Source: an uncultured Eggerthellaceae bacterium
GTDB lineage: Bacteria > Actinomycetota > Coriobacteriia > Coriobacteriales > Eggerthellaceae
Reading direction: 5' to 3'
NCBI GenBank assembly: GCA_947565915.1
Contig: CANOHY010000025.1
Location: forward strand, 1 to 27,404
DNA: 27,404 nucleotides
Shown: one piece after another, positions 16,445 to 23,876 of the stretch
How the letters are laid out: each line of letters starts with the position of its first letter
Numbering within the stretch: the stretch's first letter is position 1
Position numbers and translations under genes: made by a program
The notes under the pieces: model-generated
The model's input: the letters and a program-made list of their open reading frames with translations, nothing else
Told to the model about the DNA's origin: nothing
Databases searched by the model: none

Positions 16445-16503
16445 TTCCTAATACGGTATATTTCATCCTTGATTCAAGCTATAATTTTTATTCCTAATTC
16501 GGT
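16445..16503 (+). promoter_or_regulatory. Promoter of the HTH-kinase gene flanked by two direct repeats
   Basis: A perfect TATAAT at 16480-16485 lies in AT-rich DNA. Two 13-base direct repeats, TTCCTAATACGGT (16445-16457) and TTCCTAATTCGGT (16491-16503), differ at one base and flank the -10 box, starting 46 bases apart. They are placed as operators would be for autorepression. Confidence 0.5.
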
Positions 16504-16533
16504 CCGTTTAATGCATCCACGAAAGAGGGAACG

Positions 16534-17949
16534 ATGCTCACAACACACGAAGCAGCAGAACGCTTGGGTGTGAGCGAAAGACGCGTTACTAAATTAATTG
16601 AGTCGGGCTCGTTGAGTGCTCAGAAATTCGGCCGAGCCTGGATGATAGACGAAGCCTCCGTTGCCAAGCGCCTCGAGCGAAAGCCGCAAGCCGGTCGACC
16701 CCCTATCGAGCAGAAGCCCGATAACGCGCGTTACATCCTCATGTGCCACGACCATGAGGTCCTCGCCTTCACCTGCAATCTCGTCACCGAGGAAGTACGC
16801 AAGGTGGAGCCGCTCTCTGGCATCGATTGGAAACCTCTAGGGATTGGCCGCTTGGACAGGTTACCCGACCAGTACAATCTTCGAGAATGGCTTGTTCACC
16901 GCATTATCCCCCAAGGTCGCCCGAACCTCAGACGTGCCTTGCGGGAAATCGGCTTCACCACTCCTCTCGCGTTGATGCTGGAGTCCGGCGGTGCGAGTCT
17001 CACTGACCCTTATTGGTTCATGCCCCTAAATGGAAGCGCGTCATGGGAGGAAGTCAACTGCTTCGCCAATGGCTACGACAACAAGCTAGGCAACTTGCTC
17101 CTCGATGATGAAGATAATCGATTGGGCGAAACGCGTAAATCTGATGCGGGCAGCATTATCAAGGGAGTCGCATCTTCCACTTCCCCAGATGTCGCCACCA
17201 ACGGACAGCTTGCCAAACGCTGGATAAGGCGTGCTGGCATTGATTACCTCGTGAAAGGCGGCACAGGCAACGAGAATCGCGAACCATACAACGAGCTTTT
17301 AGCTACGCGCTTGGCGAGCAGGATCCTTGAAGTTGGCGAATATATGCCCTATGAGCTTATTAACGAAGGCGGTCGGGCCTATTCTCTCTGCGCGAACATG
17401 GCAGATGAAACCACCGAACTCGTGCCAGCGCATGACGTACTCACCGCTTTTGGGATGACGGAAGGCCGCGACCTGCACCGTGGTTATTTAGACGCTCTGC
17501 ACGAACTTGGCGTGGCTGATGCTCAACAGCTCATCGACAAGATGATCGTAATCGACCACCTCATGGCCAATTTCGACCGCCATACGCACAATTTTGGGCT
17601 GTTACGCAATGTGGAGGAGCGTGATAGTTATCGCATCGCGCCTCTTTTCGACCACGGATGCGGCTTCTACAGTCGCGCAACTACTGCGGAATTGGAAGCT
17701 CGTCCCTACGCATGGACGAGCAATCCATTCAGCGAATACCCCTCGCAGCAGCTTGCTCTTGTGAACGACATCACTTGGTATGACCCGACGATGCTCGATG
17801 GCTTCCTTGATGACATAGATGAGATTTTGGGGCAGAATCCCGAAATCGATGAGCGCTTCATCGCTGCTGTGAAGCGCCAAACCGCTCGCCAAATCGACAC
17901 CGTGAACGGTTTGGCGGCAGAGCGAGGCGTCACTATGCCTGGATGGTGA
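16534..17949 (+). CDS. Excisionase-type HTH fused to a HipA-like kinase domain
   Basis: The protein is 471 residues, with GAGGGA upstream of the ATG at 16534. Residues 1-50 are a MerR/excisionase-family helix-turn-helix (MLTTHEAAERLGVSERRVTK, then GRAWMIDEASV). The rest is a HipA/CtkA-like Ser/Thr kinase: K241 in YLVKGGTGN as the ATP lysine candidate, E254 in the following helix, the catalytic loop NFDRHTHNFG at 346-355 (D348, N353), and the metal-binding LFDHGCG (D373). HipA toxins are normally paired with a separate HipB-like DNA-binding antitoxin; here no small antitoxin gene is visible and the DNA-binding part is in cis. It ends three bases from the convergent tgt gene. Flanking repeats and relatively AT-rich upstream DNA suggest acquisition. 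Kinase activity and toxicity are inferred. Confidence 0.85.
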   Translation: MLTTHEAAERLGVSERRVTKLIESGSLSAQKFGRAWMIDEASVAKRLERKPQAGRPPIEQKPDNARYILMCHDHEVLAFTCNLVTEEVRKVEPLSGIDWKPLGIGRLDRLPDQYNLREWLVHRIIPQGRPNLRRALREIGFTTPLALMLESGGASLTDPYWFMPLNGSASWEEVNCFANGYDNKLGNLLLDDEDNRLGETRKSDAGSIIKGVASSTSPDVATNGQLAKRWIRRAGIDYLVKGGTGNENREPYNELLATRLASRILEVGEYMPYELINEGGRAYSLCANMADETTELVPAHDVLTAFGMTEGRDLHRGYLDALHELGVADAQQLIDKMIVIDHLMANFDRHTHNFGLLRNVEERDSYRIAPLFDHGCGFYSRATTAELEARPYAWTSNPFSEYPSQQLALVNDITWYDPTMLDGFLDDIDEILGQNPEIDERFIAAVKRQTARQIDTVNGLAAERGVTMPGW

Positions 17950-17952
17950 AAG

Positions 17953-19101
17953 CTAGTAATCCTTAGCGGCATCGCTGCTCATCCATTGCCGATAGAAGGC
18001 CTCATATTCGCCAGCGAGAATGGCCTCACGTGCCTGCTCCATGAGATGCGCGAGAAAGTAGATGTTGTGCAGCGACAGCAATATGCCACCCAGCATCTCT
18101 CCTTGCTTTATCAAATGGCGCAGATAGGCGCGGCTATGATTAGCGCATGTGTAGCATCTGCACATCGGGTCGAGCGGTCCGAAATCACGAGCATACTTCG
18201 CGTTCTTCAGACTCCTGCGACCCTGATGCGAAAATGCTGTGCCCATCCGCCCCGTCCGCGTGGGTAAGACGCAATCGAACATGTCCACGCCTTCGCGCAC
18301 GGCCCTCACCAGCGTTGTAGGATTGCCGACCCCCATAAGATAACGCGGGCGATCCTCGGGAAGCAGGCGAGCTACGGTTCCCAGCGTCTCGAACATCACA
18401 TCATGCTCTTCTCCAACGGAGTAGCCCCCAATGGCAAAACCGCCGAAAGCCCTGCCGCCGCCATTCACGCTCTCTCGCTCGATATTCTGAAGACTCTCGA
18501 TGCTCTTGACGCGCAAGTCCAACTCCATCCCACCTTGAACTATGGCAAACAATGTTTGATCTTTGCGTTTATGGGCAGCGAGGCTTCGTCGTGCCCACTC
18601 AATGGACAAATCAGTAGAACTCTCGACGAGTTCGCGCGAAGAAGGATAGGGCACGCATTGGTCCAGCTGCATGACGATGTCCGCGCCAAGAGCTTCCTGG
18701 ATGGCCATGTTGTCCTCGGGCGACCAGCGGATCCGCGTTCCGTCGTAGATTGATTTGAAGCTCACGCCATCGGCATCCACGGTTCGCGTATCGGCTAGCG
18801 AAAAAACCTGATAGCCACCGGAATCGGTAAGCATAGGGCCATCGTAACCGCAAAAGCCATGAATGCCACCCGCCTGCTCGATCGCCTCTATCCCGGGGCG
18901 TTGGGAAAGATGATAGGTGTTGGCAAGCACCACTTGAGCGCCCGCCTCCTTCAGCTCAGGCACCGTGAGCCCTTTGACCGTTGCGCTCGTGCCAACGGGC
19001 ATGAACATGGGCGTATGGAAATCGCCATGAGCCGTAACGTATGTGAGTGCGCGGCTATGGCCATCTTGCGCATCCAGCGTGCAGGAAAAGAGCTGAGCCA
19101 T
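17953..19101 (-). CDS. tgt: Queuine (or preQ1) tRNA-guanine transglycosylase
   Basis: This 382-residue enzyme swaps the guanine at wobble position 34 of GUN-anticodon tRNAs for preQ1 or queuine. Conserved residues are visible: D93 in LTDSGGYQVFS, the nucleophile D276 in DMFDCVLPTRTGRMGTAF, and the zinc site C314, C316, C319 and H345. The ATG at 19101 follows AAAGGAG at good spacing. The length is normal. The gene is monocistronic here: upstream is a hairpin closing the nucleobase operon, and downstream it converges with the HTH-kinase gene with no terminator between them. Without other queuosine genes in view, I cannot tell whether the substrate is preQ1 made in the cell or salvaged base. Confidence 0.96.
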   Translation of the reverse strand: MAQLFSCTLDAQDGHSRALTYVTAHGDFHTPMFMPVGTSATVKGLTVPELKEAGAQVVLANTYHLSQRPGIEAIEQAGGIHGFCGYDGPMLTDSGGYQVFSLADTRTVDADGVSFKSIYDGTRIRWSPEDNMAIQEALGADIVMQLDQCVPYPSSRELVESSTDLSIEWARRSLAAHKRKDQTLFAIVQGGMELDLRVKSIESLQNIERESVNGGGRAFGGFAIGGYSVGEEHDVMFETLGTVARLLPEDRPRYLMGVGNPTTLVRAVREGVDMFDCVLPTRTGRMGTAFSHQGRRSLKNAKYARDFGPLDPMCRCYTCANHSRAYLRHLIKQGEMLGGILLSLHNIYFLAHLMEQAREAILAGEYEAFYRQWMSSDAAKDY

Positions 19102-19173
19102 TGCTTCGACTCCTTTTATCGCATCCCAACTTGTCGCTTCACTCGATTGCCTTTCGCGCCAAACCTCTGACGG

Positions 19174-19208
19174 GCGCGGATGCCGCTCGAAGCAAGGGGC
19201 ATCCGCGC
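19174..19208 (-). terminator. Hairpin closing the molybdenum-enzyme operon
   Basis: Perfect 11-base arms GCGCGGATGCC (19174-19184) and GGCATCCGCGC (19198-19208) lie 50 bases past the last stop codon of the operon and before tgt. No T-run follows on the minus strand, so termination may be weak or Rho-assisted. Confidence 0.5.
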
Positions 19209-19258
19209 AATCTTCTCAAATGGGCAATCGTGCTCCCGAGCCCACCAGCGCATGCAGA

Positions 19259-20260
19259 TTACTTGCAATGCTCCTGGTAGAACTCCTTGCCGTAGGAGGT
19301 CATCTCCTCCACGATATACTTGTTGTTCTCGGGAACCACCGGCCAGATGAGGCTCGGCAAGCAGGGGAAGAAGCGAGGGATGTTGCCGTACTCATCGATT
19401 GCCCGCCTGACCTCCGCCTTGATGGATTCCTCGTTAGCGTCGCTCGCATCGATCACACTGTTCTTGATGCCGCCCATCAGCGCCATGCGGCCAGCGACCT
19501 GCTCGCCCACCTTCGGAATGTCGTTTTCCGTGATCACGCCTTGCCAGATATCGATGCCAAGTTCGATCATGTCCTCCAATATGGGCGTACAGATGCAATC
19601 GGCATGATGCATGTAAAGAGCGCCCTTCGAATGAACGTGATCGACAAGACGCTTCTGATGAGGCTTGATGATCTCGCGCCATACGTCAGGCGGCAAGAAC
19701 AAGTTCATCGCATTTCCCCAGTCATCGAGATAGAGCATGATATCTGGTTGGGTATGCTCGTAAAGCAGATCGGCCATCTGGATCTTGAAATCGCAGATGG
19801 CGCCAATCAGCTCGTACATCTCGTCGGGGTTCGTCATGTAGGCTACCAGAGCCTCTTCGATGCCCATGAGCGCATGGCTTCGCTCGAACAAGCCCTGATT
19901 GGTGAACGAGATGACAAGATGCTCGTCGCGGTCGATGCCCTTAGCATATTCAGAAACAGGACCCCAATCCAGCTTGGAGGGATCAGGCACCACGACCTGC
20001 TCTTTCCAGTGCTCGATGTCCTTGATGACAGCATTCTGGGCGTTCACCACCGGATGCGGGCCAGGAGTCCCTTCATGCCACATCCACTCCACGCCCCAGG
20101 AATCCTTCCCCGAACCGCCATAGGGCACTTGGTCGGAAAGAAACTGGGGGTCCAGCAAGAAGCATCCATCCATCTCGCCGATGAAAGGCTCCCATGCATA
20201 GGGGATACGATCAGCCTGCTCGCCCTTGAAGATCGCGAGCCAGTTCTCTTTGTTGTTCAT
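19259..20260 (-). CDS. Uroporphyrinogen decarboxylase (UroD)-family protein, methyltransferase-like
   Basis: This 333-residue TIM-barrel protein follows AAAGGA. It resembles the MtaA/CmuA-like branch of the UroD family more than haem-pathway HemE. Its centre reads PDIMLYLDDWGN (172-183), and a possible metal site lies in YMHHADCIC (H218, H219, C222, C224), followed by LGIDIWQGV. Members of this branch move methyl groups between a substrate, a corrinoid protein and a thiol or tetrahydrofolate. It is the last gene of the five-gene operon, 42 bases after the first permease. No corrinoid protein is visible in the window, so a methyltransferase role is unproven; other anaerobic aromatic or heterocycle reactions are possible. 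Confidence 0.82.
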   Translation of the reverse strand: MNNKENWLAIFKGEQADRIPYAWEPFIGEMDGCFLLDPQFLSDQVPYGGSGKDSWGVEWMWHEGTPGPHPVVNAQNAVIKDIEHWKEQVVVPDPSKLDWGPVSEYAKGIDRDEHLVISFTNQGLFERSHALMGIEEALVAYMTNPDEMYELIGAICDFKIQMADLLYEHTQPDIMLYLDDWGNAMNLFLPPDVWREIIKPHQKRLVDHVHSKGALYMHHADCICTPILEDMIELGIDIWQGVITENDIPKVGEQVAGRMALMGGIKNSVIDASDANEESIKAEVRRAIDEYGNIPRFFPCLPSLIWPVVPENNKYIVEEMTSYGKEFYQEHCK

Positions 20261-20302
20261 TGAATTCCTTTCTCATTCGAATGCTATAAGCCTCCCATGC
20301 CC

Positions 20303-21589
20303 CTAGAAATGGGGCATGGTCTTGTCCTGGAAGTCGAGCTCGTCGCTCTTGCTGCGCGGCAACACTAGGTTCAGCAAAAAGCCCATCACCAGCGCAAATG
20401 CGAATCCCGGGACGGGATAGTCGCCCAAGGGAATGGTGATGCCCGCAACGGACATGCCAATCCCCACCACGATCACCGGAGCCACGATCATCGTGTTGCG
20501 CACGATGTCGAGGTTCACCGTACGCGCTACAAGCATGCGCAGCGCATTGCAGGCGATGAGTCCGAATATCACAACCGAAACGCCACCAATCACGCAATCG
20601 GGTATGGCGCTAATCAAGGCTTCGAGCTTCGGGCAGAAGCCACCGATGACGAAAGCCAGCACACCCGCATACCAGAATATCTGCGTGGCGAACACGCGTG
20701 TCACGCTCATCACGCCCATGTTCTCCGCGAAGGTCGTCGCCGGCGGTGCACCGCAAAAGCCCGCGAAAATGGTAGCGAGGCCATCGCCCAGAAGCGAGCG
20801 ATGGAACAAGGGCATGAAGTTCCTGCCCGTAACCTCTCCCACCACGAACAAGTGGCCCATATGATCGATAGCCAAGACGAAGGCCACCGGCGCAATGAGC
20901 AGTATCGCCCTCGCGCTCACGACAGGCGCGATCACATGCGGCACGCCAAACCAGGGACTCTCGAGAACGGGCGTAATGTCGAACAGCCCTAGAAAACCTG
21001 CAAGCACGCAACTCGCGATCACTCCCATCAGAACGGATATGTTCGAGACGAAATGTCCTTCGAGCCCCGAGAAGAACACGACTACCGCAAATGCGCAGAA
21101 AGCGCAGAGCAAATGCTGCCATGGCGCCATGGAGCCATCCGCGACCAAGGCCATCTCAACAGCAGTGCCCGACAGCCCGCAGCTGATCACGAATATCAGC
21201 GATGCCACCAAGATTGGCGGAAAGTACTTGTCTATCCATGCCGTCCCCGCCATCTTCACGATGAATGCGATGGCGACGAAGATGACCCCCACGGCCACGA
21301 TGCCCGATTGCAGCTCGGCTTGCGTGCAGTAGGCGCTCGCTAAGCCGAGCGGAGCTATGAAGGCAAACGAGGGCCCCAAGTAGCTGGGTATCTTCGAACG
21401 TGTTACCACGAGATAAATCAAAGTGCCGATACCAGAGCACATCAGCGCTATGGAAGGCGGGAACCCTATGAGCAAGGGCACCAGAACCGTGCCGCCGAAC
21501 ATTGACATGAAATGCTGAGCACCGAGAAGCGCAGCCTTGAGAACCGGAAGCTTTTCGTCGATGTCCACATACCTCTTCTGCTTGGACAT
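20303..21589 (-). CDS. NCS2 nucleobase permease A (uracil/xanthine type)
   Basis: The protein is 428 residues from the ATG at 21589, preceded by AGAGGAG at seven bases; an upstream frame extension is polar and lacks a ribosome site. About 14 membrane segments are expected. The family signature is clear: QHFMSMFGGTVLVPLLIG (25-42) and ATTFAENMGVMSVTRVF (284-300, E289). At the position of the uracil-binding glutamate of E. coli UraA (EHVGH) this protein has D242 in IDHMGH, keeping the second histidine (H246). NCS2 proteins import uracil, xanthine, urate or related bases with protons. The Asp suggests a ligand other than uracil. It lies 55 bases after permease B. Confidence 0.9.
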   Translation of the reverse strand: MSKQKRYVDIDEKLPVLKAALLGAQHFMSMFGGTVLVPLLIGFPPSIALMCSGIGTLIYLVVTRSKIPSYLGPSFAFIAPLGLASAYCTQAELQSGIVAVGVIFVAIAFIVKMAGTAWIDKYFPPILVASLIFVISCGLSGTAVEMALVADGSMAPWQHLLCAFCAFAVVVFFSGLEGHFVSNISVLMGVIASCVLAGFLGLFDITPVLESPWFGVPHVIAPVVSARAILLIAPVAFVLAIDHMGHLFVVGEVTGRNFMPLFHRSLLGDGLATIFAGFCGAPPATTFAENMGVMSVTRVFATQIFWYAGVLAFVIGGFCPKLEALISAIPDCVIGGVSVVIFGLIACNALRMLVARTVNLDIVRNTMIVAPVIVVGIGMSVAGITIPLGDYPVPGFAFALVMGFLLNLVLPRSKSDELDFQDKTMPHF

Positions 21590-21644
21590 AGGACTACTCC
21601 TCTGGGGTGCGGGCTCGCCGTTACGAACGAGCCCGCATGGTCGA

Positions 21645-23000
21645 TTACTCCATGGTGAAAGGCTCGAGATCGTCGGAGGCAAAGTCGCCCTTGCTCGCAG
21701 TGCTCGGAACCACCAAGTTGATCACAACGCCGGCAATGGTGGCCACCAGAAGCCCAGGAAGCGAGAAGTCGCCCACGGGGATGGAGATGAACGACGTCAT
21801 CATGCCAATGCCGATGATCAGCACGGTAGAGCACACCATGAGGTTTTTGTTGTCGTTGAAGTCAACCTTGTTGTCTACGAGCACGCGAATGCCGCTGGTA
21901 GCGATGGTGCCGAACAGCAGCAGCGACACACCACCCAGCACGGGAGCCGGAATGGAAAGGATCAAAGCTGCCAGCTTCGGGCAGAAGCCACCAGCGATGA
22001 TCGACAGCCCGGCCGCATACCAGAATACGCGGCTCGAATAGACCTTCGTGACACCCATAACGCCGATGTTCTCCGCAATCGGGGTAAGCGCAGGGCCGCC
22101 CATGAAGCCCGAGACCATAGTGCCAAGGCCATTGCCGATCAACGACTTGGGCAGCATCTTCACGCAGTCGTAGCCCACGATGCCGCCGATGACCATCAGC
22201 TTGCCGATATGCTCCACGATCACCACGAAGCCAATGGGCGCAATGGTGAGCAGAGCCTCAATGGAGACAGATGGGAACACGAGCTCTGGCAGGCCAACCC
22301 ATGCGGCTTCAGCAACGGGCGTGAAGTCCACGTATCCCAGCGGAATCGAAATGATGTATCCGATCACGATGGCGATGAGGATGGGGATGGTGCTGATGAA
22401 ACCGCTGAAGAATGACGAGAACACGATGCAGGCGATAAGCGTGATGAGTCCGATGAGGAACGCCGTGCCATCGAACCCTGCTGCTGCATCGTTGTTGTAG
22501 AACACCATGGTGATGGCATCGGGTGACAGGCCAATGCCAATAACGGTGATAATGGCACCGATGAGCACGGGCGGGAATACCTTATCGAGCCAGCCCGTGC
22601 CCGTGAAGTGCACGATCACGCCCACGATGAGATAAATTACGCCGGCTCCCATGATACCGAAGAGCGCTGCGCTTATGCCTTGGGTGGCGCCAACCATGAC
22701 CACCGGACTGATGAACGCGAACGAAACGCCCAGATAAGCAGGGATCTTGTTCTTGTTTATCAGCAGGTAGATGATCGTGGCGATGCCGGTGCACATCAAG
22801 GCAAGCGAGGGATTCAATCCCATCAGCAGCGCAGGCACGATGGCACCGCCGCTGATGAGCGCCATGAAGTGCTGTGCGCCATAGCCGAGCGCCTTGGGCA
22901 CGGCAACCTTATCGTCTACGCCAATGACTTGCATCTCCTTACCTTGTGTCGCCTTCTGCAAATTTGCAGATGTATCGTTGGTCTTGTTCTCTGTGCTCAT
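21645..23000 (-). CDS. NCS2 nucleobase permease B (UraA-like)
   Basis: The protein is 451 residues from the ATG at 23000, with AAGGAG five bases upstream; a GTG two codons earlier overlaps that site. The UraA-like pattern is strong, especially GGVSLLLFGTIATSGIRVLV and the SFAFISP segment. The first substrate glutamate is kept (E263 in VEHIGK) but the following histidine is lysine (K267), and the second region reads LTPIAENIGVM (E310) instead of the usual TTYGEN. The 35-residue hydrophilic N-terminus is longer than in permease A. It starts 9 bases before the iron-sulfur gene's stop in transcription order, so it is part of the same operon. It probably carries a different nucleobase-like ligand from permease A. 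Confidence 0.9.
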   Translation of the reverse strand: MSTENKTNDTSANLQKATQGKEMQVIGVDDKVAVPKALGYGAQHFMALISGGAIVPALLMGLNPSLALMCTGIATIIYLLINKNKIPAYLGVSFAFISPVVMVGATQGISAALFGIMGAGVIYLIVGVIVHFTGTGWLDKVFPPVLIGAIITVIGIGLSPDAITMVFYNNDAAAGFDGTAFLIGLITLIACIVFSSFFSGFISTIPILIAIVIGYIISIPLGYVDFTPVAEAAWVGLPELVFPSVSIEALLTIAPIGFVVIVEHIGKLMVIGGIVGYDCVKMLPKSLIGNGLGTMVSGFMGGPALTPIAENIGVMGVTKVYSSRVFWYAAGLSIIAGGFCPKLAALILSIPAPVLGGVSLLLFGTIATSGIRVLVDNKVDFNDNKNLMVCSTVLIIGIGMMTSFISIPVGDFSLPGLLVATIAGVVINLVVPSTASKGDFASDDLEPFTME

Positions 23001-23009
23001 GAGCACTCC

Positions 23010-23876
23010 TTAAGTCGAAACGGGTAATCCAAAACCGCTCAGGATTGCGCTTGAATCGAAGGGGGTTTGGAACAGCGAGATAACGCCAAGGCTGCGGCTT
23101 CCATCAACCGTGCTTGCGCTCAAGCTGCGGTCGAGATAGCCCACATTGCCGCAAGCAACCTGGTACTCCCCGGCGGGCAGCCTCTTGAACCAGAAATTGC
23201 CGAAATCGTCGGTTGTCGTTGCGGCGACCGGGTTGCCCTCGACATCGAGCAAGCGCACCTCGGCGCCGATGAGCACCTCGTCGTTCTCGGTGTCCACAAC
23301 AGTGCCGGCAACGAAGGTCTTCGGGTCGTTGAGATAATGCACGCGAGGCCTGGTGCACTCATCTTGCGCTGAGGGCTCGCTTTGCGCGATGAGGTCTTGA
23401 AGTTCTTCCTCTTCGCCGAACATGAGCGCGCCCGTGCAGCACGCATCGACGCAGCGCGGTTCTGCCCAGCCGTCATCGAGAAGATGGGCACAGCCCGTAC
23501 ACTTCTGGGCTATGTTGAGCTCATCGTTGAAGAAGATGGCATCGTAGGGGCAGGCAGCAACGCACGCACGACAGCCTGTGCACTTCTGGGGCAGCAATAC
23601 CACCAGGCCATCCTCGCGCTTTTCGAAGGCGTCGTAGGCGCAGGCAGCGATGCAGGGCGCTTCATCGCAATGGTTGCAAAGATGCGAGCGGAAGTTCACC
23701 CGAACATGGGGCACCTGGCCTGCCACTTCCTCGTCGACCTTGCACCAGAACTGGCCGGTATCGGGCTCGGGCATGGCATAGGGAAGCCACTCGTTGCCCA
23801 CATGCTCGTCCTTGCAGGCTATCTGGCAGTTTCGACAGCCGTTGCATCTCTCGAGATTGATCACGAATGCTTTCAT
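23010..23876 (-). CDS. Iron-sulfur subunit with C-terminal Cna-B/transthyretin-like barrel
   Basis: This 288-residue protein has 16 cysteines in four motifs: C11/14/17/21, C67/70/75/79, C99/102/105/109 and C126/129/142/146. They are enough for four [4Fe-4S] clusters in the DmsB/NrfC manner. Residues about 186-270 form a small beta domain (FVAGTVVDTENDEVLIGAEV, then DDFGNFWFKRLPAGEYQV), typical of Cna-B or carboxypeptidase-regulatory folds. The same two-part architecture is known for the small subunit of pyrogallol-phloroglucinol transhydroxylase, recalled as holding three clusters. It overlaps the molybdenum-subunit gene by ATGA, so the two almost certainly form a complex. No signal peptide or membrane anchor is present; the complex is cytoplasmic. 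Confidence 0.92.
   Translation of the reverse strand: MKAFVINLERCNGCRNCQIACKDEHVGNEWLPYAMPEPDTGQFWCKVDEEVAGQVPHVRVNFRSHLCNHCDEAPCIAACAYDAFEKREDGLVVLLPQKCTGCRACVAACPYDAIFFNDELNIAQKCTGCAHLLDDGWAEPRCVDACCTGALMFGEEEELQDLIAQSEPSAQDECTRPRVHYLNDPKTFVAGTVVDTENDEVLIGAEVRLLDVEGNPVAATTTDDFGNFWFKRLPAGEYQVACGNVGYLDRSLSASTVDGSRSLGVISLFQTPFDSSAILSGFGLPVST

Noticed and set aside
19220..20263. 347-codon plus-strand frame opposite the UroD-family gene
   Set aside because: The minus-strand protein matches a known family; the plus frame has no ribosome site and no motifs.
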